Of a DNA stretch of 64,000 nucleotides, positions 43,137-51,785 are shown in pieces. Origin of the DNA: Blautia sp. XA-2221 (GTDB lineage: Bacteria; Bacillota; Clostridia; Lachnospirales; Lachnospiraceae); assembly GCF_028767025.1 (NCBI RefSeq), contig NZ_JAJQXX010000010.1, positions 1-64,000 of the forward strand, given 5' to 3'. The position numbers and the translations under genes are program-made. A model generated the notes under the pieces. That model was not told the DNA's origin, searched no databases, and saw nothing but the letters and a program-made list of their open reading frames with translations. Position 1 is the stretch's first letter; every line of letters begins with the position of its first letter.

Positions 43137-43297
43137 TATTCTTTTATCTGATAAGCAACAAGAGCAATATTCCAGTATCCCTGTTTATTCAGTTCTCTTT
43201 CAAAATCACGGATTTTTTCCACACAGTTATCAGGAAGCTCCGCAGGTACTGCGGAAGAATATGAATTCGTGGTTTTGTTTTCTGTATCTGGCTCCAT
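43136..43297 (-). CDS. Unrecognised 53-residue protein, translationally coupled to the DUF378 gene
   Basis: Reading left from ATG 43297, this short frame overlaps the DUF378 stop by one base (TAATG) and ends at the terminator. The N-terminal 20 residues are Thr/Ser/Glu-rich; the rest forms a likely helix, VEKIRDFERELNKQGYWN, ending LVAYQIKE. AGGAAAGGCAGG lies ahead of the start. There is no membrane span or signal. I do not recognise it. Evidence for coding is the coupled start, ribosome site, exact fit between gene end and terminator and codon choice like its neighbours. Confidence 0.6.
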   Translation of the reverse strand: MEPDTENKTTNSYSSAVPAELPDNCVEKIRDFERELNKQGYWNIALVAYQIKE

Positions 43298-43512
43298 TAC
43301 ATGTCCTGCCTTTCCTGTCCGATTACTCCATATAAAGAAAGAAGATAAAGACCACAGAGTCCTACCAGTCCGTAAATGATCCGGGATATCCAGCTCATGC
43401 TTCCGAAGATCAGAGATACCAGATTCAGGTTAAAGAAGCCGATCAGTCCCCAGTTGACCGCGCCTATAATAGTAACGGTCAGTGCAAAATACTGTAAAAA
43501 TTTATAATCCAT
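43297..43512 (-). CDS. DUF378 small membrane protein
   Basis: The 71-residue protein has two membrane spans, the first with the family hallmark TIIGAVNWGLIGFFNLNLVSLIFG, the second RIIYGLVGLCGLYLLSLY. Function of DUF378 is unknown. Start ATG 43512 follows GAAAGGATGGTGA. It is upstream of the 53-residue overlapping gene in a two-gene unit. Confidence 0.9.
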   Translation of the reverse strand: MDYKFLQYFALTVTIIGAVNWGLIGFFNLNLVSLIFGSMSWISRIIYGLVGLCGLYLLSLYGVIGQERQDM

Positions 43513-43554
43513 AAGTCACCATCCTTTCATGCATATAGTATTTCGAAAAAATAA

Positions 43555-43592
43555 AAAAATATTCGCAGCATTTTTCAGCTGCGAATATTTTA
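43555..43592 (-). terminator. Terminator after the DUF5067-like gene
   Basis: AAAATATTCGCAGC pairs with GCTGCGAATATTTT around an 8-base loop; the run of T on the minus strand follows. It lies between two minus-strand genes. Confidence 0.82.
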
Positions 43593-43658
43593 ACAAATTC
43601 TACGCTATATCAAAGAATGTCTGAGCGTTTGCATTACTTCCATGTTTTACATAACAAA

Positions 43659-44771
43659 TTATTTGATTTTCAATATCTGAGAAGCAACCGTTCCGCCGCC
43701 GAAACTGAAGGCTTCTCCTGCCTGGAGTGTTACGTCCGATTTATCCTGAAGAGTAAAGGCCTGGCATACAGTAACTGCCTGTCCCGGCTGAACTTCAGCC
43801 ATAAACTGATCAATGGCTTCGTCATCTGCTTCCGGAATTGCAGGTTCCAGAAGAGTTCCGTTCTGATAAGCCTGGAGACTGACATCAACCATGGCGCTGG
43901 AAGCAGAAGTTCCGTTATTGCTGTAATCATAATATACAAGAAGACATGGCGCTCCGGCAAAATCAGTTGTCACCCGATGCTGTTTATAGTGAATGGTAAA
44001 TTTGTCGTTACTCATATCAATCTTACCGTCTGCAGACGCCTGAGGCGCTTCCTGCTCAGGCTGCGTTCCAGAAGCTTCCATTTCTTCCAGAGACTGATTG
44101 ATCTCATCCTGTACATTTGTAAAGTTTGCGGACATCATGCGAACGGTTTCTGCATCCAGAGATACGATCTTCCACTGTCCTCCTGCTTTAATAAGAGGAT
44201 AGGAAATTTCTGCTTCTGCAAACTTATCTTTGACAGTTTTGGATTTTTCCTCCAGAAGGGCTGCGAGCTTCTGCTGTGTCTGTTCCTCAGTAAGCTCCTG
44301 ACCGGAAAAAGCAGTGGAAACAATCTGTTTTAAAAATTCGGTAATAGTTTCCTTATAAATATCTGATCCGTCAATATATTTGATTTTTGCGGTAACAGTG
44401 GCAGTTTCGCTGGCAAGATTGAAATTGATTTTTTTGATCTCATAGGTCATTTTCTGGTTGACGCCCTGGAAAAATGCGTGGTAAGCTTCATTTGTAATAT
44501 CTGCGTTGTCAAGAGCGGACATGTCATTGCTCTGAAGCAGGGATTTCATTCCCTCAAAATTCATAGTACGCACATGTTCCAGAAATGATTTGACTGTGGA
44601 GACAGGCTTCTGGCGCTCCATAAAGTAGCAGCCTGCGCCGGCAGCTGCGGCAATCAGCAGGACTACAAGAAAAATGATCAGTCCTTTTTTCTTCTTTTTC
44701 TTTTTGATAGGAGAGGTGTTTTCGGAAGCAGTAATCTGTCCCTGACTGTTCTCCTGATTTTGTTGATCCAT
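43659..44771 (-). CDS. Membrane-anchored protein with C-terminal DUF5067-like domain
   Basis: The 370-residue protein has a Gln/Asn/Lys-rich cytoplasmic N-terminus with KKKKKKKG, one membrane span (LIIFLVVLLIAAAAGAGCYF), then an NTF2/DUF4878-like region (about 55-215) and a C-terminal DUF5067-like beta domain (about 255-365, with LLVYYDYSNNGTSASS). DUF5067 proteins are typical surface or secreted proteins of Firmicutes with unknown role. ATG at 44771 (reading left) follows CAAGGAGGAG. No operon partner. Confidence 0.72.
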   Translation of the reverse strand: MDQQNQENSQGQITASENTSPIKKKKKKKGLIIFLVVLLIAAAAGAGCYFMERQKPVSTVKSFLEHVRTMNFEGMKSLLQSNDMSALDNADITNEAYHAFFQGVNQKMTYEIKKINFNLASETATVTAKIKYIDGSDIYKETITEFLKQIVSTAFSGQELTEEQTQQKLAALLEEKSKTVKDKFAEAEISYPLIKAGGQWKIVSLDAETVRMMSANFTNVQDEINQSLEEMEASGTQPEQEAPQASADGKIDMSNDKFTIHYKQHRVTTDFAGAPCLLVYYDYSNNGTSASSAMVDVSLQAYQNGTLLEPAIPEADDEAIDQFMAEVQPGQAVTVCQAFTLQDKSDVTLQAGEAFSFGGGTVASQILKIK

Positions 44772-44832
44772 AGCTCCTCCTTGTTTTTATAAATAGTCTT
44801 TTGAAAGTGTCTGTGTAAATGTTACATAATTT

Positions 44833-44862
44833 ATTATACCAGAGCACACGGTTGGTTGACAA
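44833..44862 (-). promoter_or_regulatory. Promoter of the DUF5067-like gene
   Basis: Reading left, TTGTCA (44857-44862) and TATAAT (44833-44838), 18-base spacer with TGG extending the -10. On the plus strand a weaker CTGTTT/TATAGT pair (44902-44930) could serve the next gene. Confidence 0.7.
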
Positions 44863-45045
44863 GATTATCCTGTATCTCAGGAATAAATGTTGTGGTCGGC
44901 TCTGTTTGCAGCAGTCTGGTAAAATATAGTTCAAAAACATAAAATACTTTAGAGGACAATGGTTACATATAAATTACAGGAAGGAAAGAAAAAGGGAATA
45001 AAATAAAAAATAACTGGCAGAATGAGATGCAGGAGGAATATAGAT

Positions 45046-45975
45046 ATGGTAAAAAGATACAGACAGTTTTTCAGATCAGATGCAGACGGACTGAGAATCT
45101 CAGCGCTCAGTATCTGTCCGGAGGAAATGCCGTATAAAGGCGTGATACAGCTGGTACATGGGATGAGCGAACACAAGGAACGGTATGAGCCGTTTATGGA
45201 GTACATGGCTTCTCTGGGGTATGTGGCAGTGATCCACGACCACAGAGGACACGGGCAGAGTGTCCGCTCCGGGGATGATCTGGGATATATGTACGGCGGA
45301 GGGGCGGACGCCATGCTGGCGGATATTGCCAGTGTCAACCGGCAGATCAGAGAGAAATTTCCGGATCTTCCACTGATCCTCATGGGACATAGCATGGGTT
45401 CTCTGGCCGTGCGGGCTTTTGCAGCAGAGCATGATGACTGTATGGATATGCTGATCGTCTGCGGTTCACCCAGCAACCGGCGGGCGAGAATTGCAGGAAC
45501 TGTGATCGCAAAGCTGGAAGGAAAGCTGTTTGGAATGAAACACAGAAGCCGTCTTTTGGAAATGCTGTCCTTTGGAAATTATGCAGCCAGATTCAGTGAG
45601 GAAAAGAACAGGAATGCATGGATCTGTTCGGATCCGGAGGTATATCAGGCGTATTCGGAATCAGAGCTTTGCGGATTTACGTTTACGGATGACGCTTATC
45701 TGGCGCTGTTCCAGCTGATGAAAAGAGCCTATGATGTGAAACACTGGAACTGTACGAAGCCGGATATGCCTGTTCTTTTTATCAGTGGGGCAGACGATCC
45801 GTGTATGGGTAATGTTCGTCAGTTTGCAGCGGCAGTTCAGAAAATGAGAGAGGCAGGATACAGGGATGTAAAAGGCAAGCTTTATCCTGGAATGCGTCAT
45901 GAGATCCTGAATGAAAAAGACCGAGAGCGGGTATTCAGAGATATCTCGATATATATCAGGAAGAAAGGTTTCTGA
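45046..45975 (+). CDS. Alpha/beta hydrolase (monoacylglycerol lipase/lysophospholipase type)
   Basis: The 309-residue cytoplasmic protein has the oxyanion region VIQLVHGMSEHKERYEPF, the nucleophile elbow MGHSMGSLA, Asp in ISGADDPCMGN and His in YPGMRHEILNE. This is the Serine-aminopeptidase-S33/hydrolase-4 family with monoglyceride lipase and lysophospholipase members; the true substrate is unknown. ATG 45046 is chosen because AGGAGGAA stands at 45031-45038. Confidence 0.85.
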   Translation: MVKRYRQFFRSDADGLRISALSICPEEMPYKGVIQLVHGMSEHKERYEPFMEYMASLGYVAVIHDHRGHGQSVRSGDDLGYMYGGGADAMLADIASVNRQIREKFPDLPLILMGHSMGSLAVRAFAAEHDDCMDMLIVCGSPSNRRARIAGTVIAKLEGKLFGMKHRSRLLEMLSFGNYAARFSEEKNRNAWICSDPEVYQAYSESELCGFTFTDDAYLALFQLMKRAYDVKHWNCTKPDMPVLFISGADDPCMGNVRQFAAAVQKMREAGYRDVKGKLYPGMRHEILNEKDRERVFRDISIYIRKKGF

Positions 45976-46058
45976 GTATAAGAAACTTCCTGAATAGAAG
46001 GTTCTTTTCTGTCCATACTATGGAGGAATATATCTGTATGGATAAAGGAGAGAACTCT

Positions 46059-46283
46059 GTGAAAAAAATACGAAAAATAATTTTTATATGCCTTTTATGT
46101 GTTCTTTGTCTGGCGGGCTGCGGAAGGTCAGAAAAACAGACGGAGGACAGAGGTGAGCTTGTGTTAGTGTCCGCACAGCGCTGTGTTGAAAGGTGTAAAA
46201 GCCGGGGAGATGTCCCCGGCTTTTTCCTTGACCGTAAGCACCCGGATTGGTATAATATTCTCCGGGTGACCGGCAAAAACTAA
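46059..46283 (+). CDS. Putative short lipoprotein whose tail is read from a terminator and promoter
   Basis: GTG 46059 follows AAAGGAGAG and starts a classical lipoprotein signal (KKIRKIIFICLLCVLCLAGCG, lipobox LAGC). Only about 52 residues follow. Residues from about 45 are translated from the terminator hairpin at 46194-46226 and the malQ promoter at 46228-46256, so the natural C-terminus has probably been lost and the frame runs on by chance. It is best viewed as a lipoprotein stub or remnant. In-frame ATGs at 46020 and 46038 are alternative starts. Confidence 0.45.
   Translation: MKKIRKIIFICLLCVLCLAGCGRSEKQTEDRGELVLVSAQRCVERCKSRGDVPGFFLDRKHPDWYNILRVTGKN
46194..46226 (+). terminator. Terminator upstream of malQ
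   Basis: AAAAGCCGGGGA pairs with TCCCCGGCTTTTT around GATG. It lies inside the open frame of the lipoprotein stub. Confidence 0.87.
46228..46256 (+). promoter_or_regulatory. Promoter of malQ
   Basis: TTGACC at 46228-46233 and TATAAT at 46251-46256, 17 bases apart, begin two bases after the terminator. Confidence 0.85.
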
Positions 46284-46351
46284 GACTTTGTATATGTATG
46301 GACCTGAAAAGCCGGATTCATTTAGTGCGAAAACACGAAGGAGAAAAATAA

Positions 46352-47920
46352 ATGAGAGCAAGCGGTGTTTTAATGGCTGTTTCAAGCCTTCCGTCAGAAT
46401 ATGGAATCGGGTGTTTTTCCAGAGAAGCTTATGAGTTTGTGGATCAGCTGGAAAAAGCAGGTCAGCAGTATTGGCAGATCCTTCCTCTTGGTCCCACAGG
46501 ATATGGAGACTCTCCTTATCAGTCCTGTTCTACCTTTGCGGGAAATCCATATTTTATTGATCTGGATGAACTGGTGAGGGAAGGACTTCTTACAAAAGAC
46601 GAATGTACTTCCTGCAGCTGGGGAGATGATCCTGGCTATGTGGATTATGAAAAAATATATAACGGCAGATTTCCACTTCTCAGAAAAGCCTATGATAGAG
46701 CAGATCTGGGAAACGACAGAGAATATCAGAGTTTTGTGCGGGAGAATCAGATCTGGCTGAAGGATTATGCTCTTTATATGGCGATCAAAAACAGCAGGAA
46801 CGGAGAGAGCTGGCTGGACTGGCCTAAGGAGCTGAAAGACCACAGTTCCGGATATGTAAAAAGAGCGGAAAGCGAGCTGGCAGAGGACGTGGGATTTTAC
46901 TGTTTCCAGCAGTATCTTTTTGAAAAACAGTGGAGAAAACTGAAATCCTATGCCAACAGAAAAGGGATTAAGATCATAGGTGACGTGCCTATTTATGTTG
47001 CTCTTGACAGCGCAGATGTGTGGGCTGATCCGGAGCTGTTTCAGATTGATGAGGACTGTAGTCCGAAGGCTGTGGCAGGCTGCCCGCCGGATGCGTTTTC
47101 TGCCACCGGACAGCTGTGGGGCAATCCTCTTTATGACTGGGAAAGGCATAAAGCTACCGGTTATGCGTGGTGGATACAGAGAATGACCTACTGTATGGAG
47201 CGGTATGATGTGGCAAGAATAGACCATTTCAGAGGCTTTGACGAATATTATTCTATTCCTTACGGAGATATTACAGCAGAAAACGGTCACTGGGAAGACG
47301 GCCCGGGTCTGGAACTTTTTGACGTGCTGAAAAAGAATGTGCAGAAGCTTTGCGTGATCGCAGAGGATCTTGGATTTTTGACTGACAGTGTGGTAAAACT
47401 TGTGAAGGATACAGGATTCCCGGGAATGAAGGTACTGCAGTTTGCTTTTGACGGAAGTGAGAACAGCGAATATCTTCCTCATAAATATGACAGAAACTGT
47501 GTGGTGTATACAGGAACTCATGATAATGAGACAACAAAGGGATGGCTGGAAAGGCTGCAGGGACATGACAATGAGTTTGTACGTGCATATATCAACTGCT
47601 ATGACAGACCTGTGAATGACTGTGTATGGGGGCTGATCCGTACAGCTTTGGCCAGTGTGGCAGATCTGGCTGTCATTCCTGTTCAGGATTATCTGTGCCT
47701 GGGCAACGAAGCAAGACTGAATGCGCCTTCCACTTTGGGACTGAACTGGAGATGGAGAATGCAAAAAGGACAGCTTTCAGATATTACCCTTTATACAATG
47801 GGAGAACTGAACCGGATCTACGGACGTCTGAAAAAGGAAGAACCGGCGCCGGAAACAAAAGAGCAGTCAGGTGAAGAGAATCCGGAAGAGGAACGGGAAG
47901 AAGACAACACAGAATGTTGA
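46352..47920 (+). CDS. malQ: 4-alpha-glucanotransferase (amylomaltase)
   Basis: MalQ (GH77) moves alpha-1,4-glucan segments between maltodextrins. The 522-residue protein has GILMAVSSLPSEYGIG-type start, QYWQILPLGPTGYGDSPYQ, GDVPIYVALDSADVW, the nucleophile region RIDHFRGFDEYYSIPYGD, EDLGFLTDSV (acid/base) and YTGTHDNETTKGW. The last 30 residues are Glu/Pro-rich and beyond the usual family end. With glgA elsewhere in the window it points to glycogen or maltodextrin turnover. Confidence 0.94.
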   Translation: MRASGVLMAVSSLPSEYGIGCFSREAYEFVDQLEKAGQQYWQILPLGPTGYGDSPYQSCSTFAGNPYFIDLDELVREGLLTKDECTSCSWGDDPGYVDYEKIYNGRFPLLRKAYDRADLGNDREYQSFVRENQIWLKDYALYMAIKNSRNGESWLDWPKELKDHSSGYVKRAESELAEDVGFYCFQQYLFEKQWRKLKSYANRKGIKIIGDVPIYVALDSADVWADPELFQIDEDCSPKAVAGCPPDAFSATGQLWGNPLYDWERHKATGYAWWIQRMTYCMERYDVARIDHFRGFDEYYSIPYGDITAENGHWEDGPGLELFDVLKKNVQKLCVIAEDLGFLTDSVVKLVKDTGFPGMKVLQFAFDGSENSEYLPHKYDRNCVVYTGTHDNETTKGWLERLQGHDNEFVRAYINCYDRPVNDCVWGLIRTALASVADLAVIPVQDYLCLGNEARLNAPSTLGLNWRWRMQKGQLSDITLYTMGELNRIYGRLKKEEPAPETKEQSGEENPEEEREEDNTEC

Positions 47921-48010
47921 TCAGTACCATCTCTGCTATATATGGAGGCTGTAAAATCAGCAATCCAAAAAGATATAAGAAAATACAAAGCATACGAAAG
48001 GAACATTTAT

Positions 48011-48511
48011 ATGGAAGAAAAAAATGAAAAACTGGAAACGGCTGTTGATACAGAAGTAAAAGAAGAAACTGAGATCCAGGCATCCGAAAGCAATGAGAAG
48101 GCTGCGGCAGATTCTGAACCGCAAAAAAAGGAAAGACCTGTAGCAAATTTTGGACTGCTGCTTCTTGCCGGAGTATATCTCCTTTATACAGGATATAAGC
48201 TCTGCGAAAATGTGCTGAAAGGCGAGGAAGGCGCAAGCTGGGGATTTTTTATTGCAGGGGCTGCCTTTCTGGTAATTGGCGCAGGAATGCTTTTTGTGGC
48301 AGCCAAAATCGCCAAACAGAGAAGCGATGCCAAAAAGGCTGCTGCGGCAGAAGAGGAAAAGAAACATCCTGTTGAGCCGGTTCAGGAGCCTAAGAGAATG
48401 ACCATTGCAGATCGTGCAAAACTTGCGGGAAATGTAGCAGAAAAAGAAGCCCAGGAAGCACAGGATTCTGAAGAACAAAAAGAACAGGAAAATGACGGAG
48501 ATCAGGAATAA
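48011..48511 (+). CDS. Two-span membrane protein with charged tails, unrecognised
   Basis: The 166-residue protein has an acidic N-terminus (about 1-45), two hydrophobic segments (NFGLLLLAGVYLLYTGY and SWGFFIAGAAFLVIGAGMLFVAA), and a Lys/Glu-rich C-terminus containing RMTIADRAKLAGNVAEKEA. I do not recognise a family. ATG 48011 follows CGAAAGGAA; an in-frame start at 47942 would add 23 residues. It could be co-transcribed with malQ. Confidence 0.65.
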   Translation: MEEKNEKLETAVDTEVKEETEIQASESNEKAAADSEPQKKERPVANFGLLLLAGVYLLYTGYKLCENVLKGEEGASWGFFIAGAAFLVIGAGMLFVAAKIAKQRSDAKKAAAAEEEKKHPVEPVQEPKRMTIADRAKLAGNVAEKEAQEAQDSEEQKEQENDGDQE

Positions 48512-48540
48512 GCTCCGGAAAAGATGAGAATATTGGTAAA

Positions 48541-48578
48541 AGGACGGGGGAACATGGACATCCATGTTCCCCCGTCCT
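48541..48578 (+). terminator. Bidirectional terminator between the membrane protein and vanZ-like genes
   Basis: An 18-bp perfect inverted repeat (48541-48558 and 48561-48578) with a 2-base loop lies between convergent genes; TTTT follows on the plus side. Confidence 0.82.
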
Positions 48579-48584
48579 GAAGTT

Positions 48585-49103
48585 TTAGCGTTTCCTTCGG
48601 CGTTTTTTGTTTCCGGAAGAGGGCGAGTGCAGAGTGGACCAGCAAAAAAGCTGAACCAGAAGGATTCCGATCAAAGCTCCCAGGCTGTCAAAGCCTACGT
48701 CCCGGATCCCCGGAGATCTGCCGGCCACAAAGGACTGATGATATTCGTCCAGACCGGCAAATCCCACACAGATAATCCCGGCAAGAAGAAACAGCCGCAG
48801 TCCCCGGATACGATATACATAAAATGGAAAAGAAACAGCAACGGCAAGCAGGCAGTATTCTGTCATGTGAGCAGCCTTGCGGACATAGTAATGAATCTGG
48901 TCTGCCTCGTATGCAAGCTCTTCATAGCTTTTTTCTGTATTGAGAAGTTCGTTTTTGGTTTCCACAATCTGGTAGCTGATTCTGTAGCTGAGATTCCCGG
49001 ACACCTCCCCGGTCTGGGCTGAAAATGAAAAAATAATATACATCATCAGCAAAGCTGGCAGAAACGAAAGCGGTTTTAAAAGTGTTATAAGTATTTTTTT
49101 CAT
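48585..49103 (-). CDS. VanZ-family membrane protein
   Basis: The 172-residue protein has four to five hydrophobic segments and the VanZ-like core: FSFSAQTGEVSG, RKAAHMTEYCLLAVAVSFPFY with the conserved H-x-x-E-Y, and FAGLDEYHQSFVAGRSPGIRDVGFDSLGALIG. VanZ of enterococci gives low-level teicoplanin resistance; most family members have no proven role. ATG at 49103 is the first ATG; no good ribosome site is visible, so translation is probably weak or leaderless. Confidence 0.85.
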   Translation of the reverse strand: MKKILITLLKPLSFLPALLMMYIIFSFSAQTGEVSGNLSYRISYQIVETKNELLNTEKSYEELAYEADQIHYYVRKAAHMTEYCLLAVAVSFPFYVYRIRGLRLFLLAGIICVGFAGLDEYHQSFVAGRSPGIRDVGFDSLGALIGILLVQLFCWSTLHSPSSGNKKRRRKR

Positions 49104-49145
49104 GGGTATTAATATAGCACGGCAGCAGTAGTTTGTAAAGCACTC

Positions 49146-49174
49146 TGGCAATCGCAGCCCGGGTATGGTATAAT
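49146..49174 (+). promoter_or_regulatory. Promoter of thyA-folA
   Basis: An extended -10, TGGTATAAT (TATAAT at 49169-49174), is preceded at 17 bases by TGGCAA at 49146-49151. The -35 is weak. Confidence 0.65.
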
Positions 49175-49205
49175 AAAAAAACTTTATGAAAAGGGAGGCG
49201 CGGAC

Positions 49206-50054
49206 ATGAGTGTTGCAGATACAATATTTATTAATATGTGCAAAGACGTAATTGAAAACGGTACCAGCACAGAGGGAGAAAAGGTACGTCCGGTATGGGA
49301 GGACGGAACTCCTGCTTATACAATAAAGAAATTTGGTGTGGTAAACAGATATGATCTCAGGAAGGAATTTCCTGCTCTGACTCTCCGCAAAACCGCACTG
49401 AAAAGCGCTATGGATGAGATTCTGTGGATCTGGCAGAAAAAGTCAAATAACATTCATGACCTGAACAGTCATATCTGGGACAGCTGGGCTGATGAAACAG
49501 GCTCTATCGGCAAGGCATATGGATATCAGATGCAGGTGAAGCATGAGTACAAAGAGGGGATGATGGATCAGGTAGACCGTGTACTGTATGATCTGAAACA
49601 TAATCCTTACAGCCGCAGGATTATGACAAATATTTATGTACATCAGGATCTTCATGAAATGAACCTGTATCCCTGCGCATATTCTATGACCTTTAATGTA
49701 ACAAAGGAGCCGGGAAAAGACAGACTGACTTTAAATGCAATCCTGAATCAGAGATCCCAGGATATTCTGGCAGCAAACAACTGGAATGTATGCCAGTATT
49801 CCATTCTTCTGATGATGTTTGCCCAGGTGTGCGATATGGAGGCGGGAGAGCTTGTTCATGTGATCTCGGACTGTCATATTTATGACAGACATATTCCTGT
49901 GATAAAAGAGCTGATCGGCAGAACACCGTATCCGGCGCCTGTTGTGAAACTGAATCCTGAGATTAAAGATTTTTATGACTTTACAGTGGACAATCTGATC
50001 GTGGAAAATTATCAGACCTGGCCGCAGATCAAAAACATTCCTATTGCAATCTGA
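49206..50054 (+). CDS. thyA: Thymidylate synthase (ThyA, Bacillus subtilis-type)
   Basis: ThyA methylates dUMP with methylenetetrahydrofolate. The 282-residue protein has SSRR-type phosphate motif NPYSRRIMT, the catalytic cysteine in YPCAYSMTFNV, NQRSQDI and YDRHIPVIKE. Most ThyA proteins have PCHxxxQF; the PC-[AV]-Y form occurs in the Bacillus subtilis ThyA branch, so the histidine change does not mean loss of function. It is followed by folA, the enzyme that recycles its dihydrofolate. Confidence 0.9.
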   Translation: MSVADTIFINMCKDVIENGTSTEGEKVRPVWEDGTPAYTIKKFGVVNRYDLRKEFPALTLRKTALKSAMDEILWIWQKKSNNIHDLNSHIWDSWADETGSIGKAYGYQMQVKHEYKEGMMDQVDRVLYDLKHNPYSRRIMTNIYVHQDLHEMNLYPCAYSMTFNVTKEPGKDRLTLNAILNQRSQDILAANNWNVCQYSILLMMFAQVCDMEAGELVHVISDCHIYDRHIPVIKELIGRTPYPAPVVKLNPEIKDFYDFTVDNLIVENYQTWPQIKNIPIAI

Positions 50055-50074
50055 GAACAGAAAGGAAAAACACC

Positions 50075-50566
50075 ATGAATATAATTGTAGCAGTTGATAA
50101 AAACTGGGCTATCGGAAAGGATAATAAACTTCTTGTAGCCATTCCGGCAGATATGAAGATGTTCCGCCAGGAGACAACCGGAAAGGTGATCGTTCTGGGC
50201 AGAAAAACGCTGGAAACATTTCCGGGAGGACTTCCCCTGAAAAACAGAACCAACATTATTCTTACCACAAATCAGGATTTTAAGGTAAAGGATGCTACTG
50301 TGGTCCACAGTATCGAGGAGCTTCTGGAAGAAATAAAAAAATATCCGTCAGAGCAGGTTTACTGTGTTGGCGGAGACAGTGTGTATAAACAGCTTCTTCC
50401 TTACTGCGATACAGCTCATGTGACAAAAATTGATTTTGGATATGAGGCAGACCGTTATTTCCCAAATCTGGATGAGTCCCCGGAATGGGAGATCACAGCC
50501 AGAAGTGAAGAACAGACTTATTTTGATCTGGAATACGAATTTGTAAAATACGAAAGAGTAAAATAA
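50075..50566 (+). CDS. folA: Dihydrofolate reductase
   Basis: It reduces dihydrofolate made by ThyA. The 163-residue protein begins MNIIVAVDKNWAIGKDNKLL, then IPADMKMFRQETTGKVIVLGRKT (NADPH and substrate site), and VYCVGGDSVYKQLLPYCD. The acidic residue of the active site is Asp27 (PADMKMF). Ribosome site AAAGGAAA. Forms a two-gene unit with thyA. Confidence 0.95.
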   Translation: MNIIVAVDKNWAIGKDNKLLVAIPADMKMFRQETTGKVIVLGRKTLETFPGGLPLKNRTNIILTTNQDFKVKDATVVHSIEELLEEIKKYPSEQVYCVGGDSVYKQLLPYCDTAHVTKIDFGYEADRYFPNLDESPEWEITARSEEQTYFDLEYEFVKYERVK

Positions 50567-50600
50567 AAATATTACATATGACGGACGTGGTTCCGAAAGA

Positions 50601-50640
50601 AAACGCTGCAGAGTTTGTATTTCTCTGCAGCGTTTGACTT
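50601..50640 (+). terminator. Bidirectional terminator between folA and ilvE
   Basis: AAACGCTGCAGAG pairs with CTCTGCAGCGTTT (50601-50613 and 50623-50635), loop 9 bases, between convergent genes. Confidence 0.82.
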
Positions 50641-50651
50641 TTTGGAAGCGC

Positions 50652-51677
50652 TTATTCGATTACCTGAATCCAGCCCTTTGGAGCTTCCAGACGTCCCATC
50701 TGGATACCGGTAAGTGTTTCATAAAGTTTTTTGGTCACAGGTCCCATCTCTGTCATGCCGGACGGGAAGCAGATTTCTTTTCCGTGATCCACGATTTTTC
50801 CTACAGGAGAAATGACTGCTGCGGTACCGCAAAGACCGCACTCTGCAAAATCTTTTACCTCATCCAGAGTAACTTCACGCTCTTCTGCCTCCAGACCAAG
50901 GTAATGCTGTGCTACATAGATGAGTGAACGGCGGGTAATGGAAGGAAGAATACTGTCAGATTTCGGAGTAACCACTTTCCCGTCCTTTGTGACAAAAATA
51001 AAGTTGGCGCCGCCGGTTTCTTCTACCTTTGTTCTGGTAGCGGCATCCAGATACATATTTTCGTCATAGCCCTGGCGATGTGCATCCATGATCGCATGTA
51101 TACTCATAGCATAATTCAGTCCGGCTTTGATATGACCTGTACCATGAGGGGCAGCACGGTCAAAATCTGTAACACGGATTGTAAGAGGCTTCACTCCTCC
51201 TTTGAAATACGGACCTACCGGAGTGGTAAAAACACGGAACTGATATTCGTCAGCAGGCTTTACACCGATTACGGGATTGGTTCCAAACATATAGGGACGG
51301 ATATAAAGGGTTGCCCCGGAACCAAAGGGTGGAACGTAGGCTGCATTGGCCTTTACCGTGTCCAGTACAGCCTGGATGAACCGGTCTTTTGGAAATACAG
51401 GCATTTCCAGTCTTTTTGCAGAGTTTTCCATACGTTCGGCATTCAGGTCAGGGCGAAAAGTTACGATTCGTCCGTCTTCTGTGGTGTATGCTTTCATTCC
51501 CTCAAAAACAGTCTGTGCATACTGAAGGACGCCGGCACATTCGCTGATCACAACATTTGCGTCTTCTGTCAGCTTTCCTTCGTCCCAGGAACCGTTTTTG
51601 AAGTCTGAGACAAAACGATAATCAGTCTGGATATAGCCAAAACCCAGATTTCCCCAGTCAATGTTCTTTTTTTCCAT
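50652..51677 (-). CDS. ilvE: Branched-chain amino acid aminotransferase
   Basis: This class IV PLP enzyme makes Leu, Ile and Val from their 2-oxo acids. The 341-residue protein has VFEGMKAYTTEDG near 57, PYMFGTNPVIGVKPADEYQF, the PLP lysine region near AGLNYAMSIHA, and EETGGANFIFV and SILPSITRRSLI downstream. ATG at 51677 follows GGAGGATGAT. No other ilv genes lie beside it and I see no T-box in the leader. Confidence 0.94.
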   Translation of the reverse strand: MEKKNIDWGNLGFGYIQTDYRFVSDFKNGSWDEGKLTEDANVVISECAGVLQYAQTVFEGMKAYTTEDGRIVTFRPDLNAERMENSAKRLEMPVFPKDRFIQAVLDTVKANAAYVPPFGSGATLYIRPYMFGTNPVIGVKPADEYQFRVFTTPVGPYFKGGVKPLTIRVTDFDRAAPHGTGHIKAGLNYAMSIHAIMDAHRQGYDENMYLDAATRTKVEETGGANFIFVTKDGKVVTPKSDSILPSITRRSLIYVAQHYLGLEAEEREVTLDEVKDFAECGLCGTAAVISPVGKIVDHGKEICFPSGMTEMGPVTKKLYETLTGIQMGRLEAPKGWIQVIE

Positions 51678-51785
51678 AATATCATCCTCCTGTTATCCTG
51701 TGACAACAGTTTTTTAAATACTTTGCCACGTTACTGTGAGATATAATCAGTGTAGCACTTTTGTCAGTGAACTTCAATGAAAACT

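Noticed and set aside
49668-49710. Loss of the ThyA PCH histidine as a sign of inactivity
   Set aside because: The Bacillus subtilis ThyA branch has PCVY at this site, so PCAY is a known variant form.
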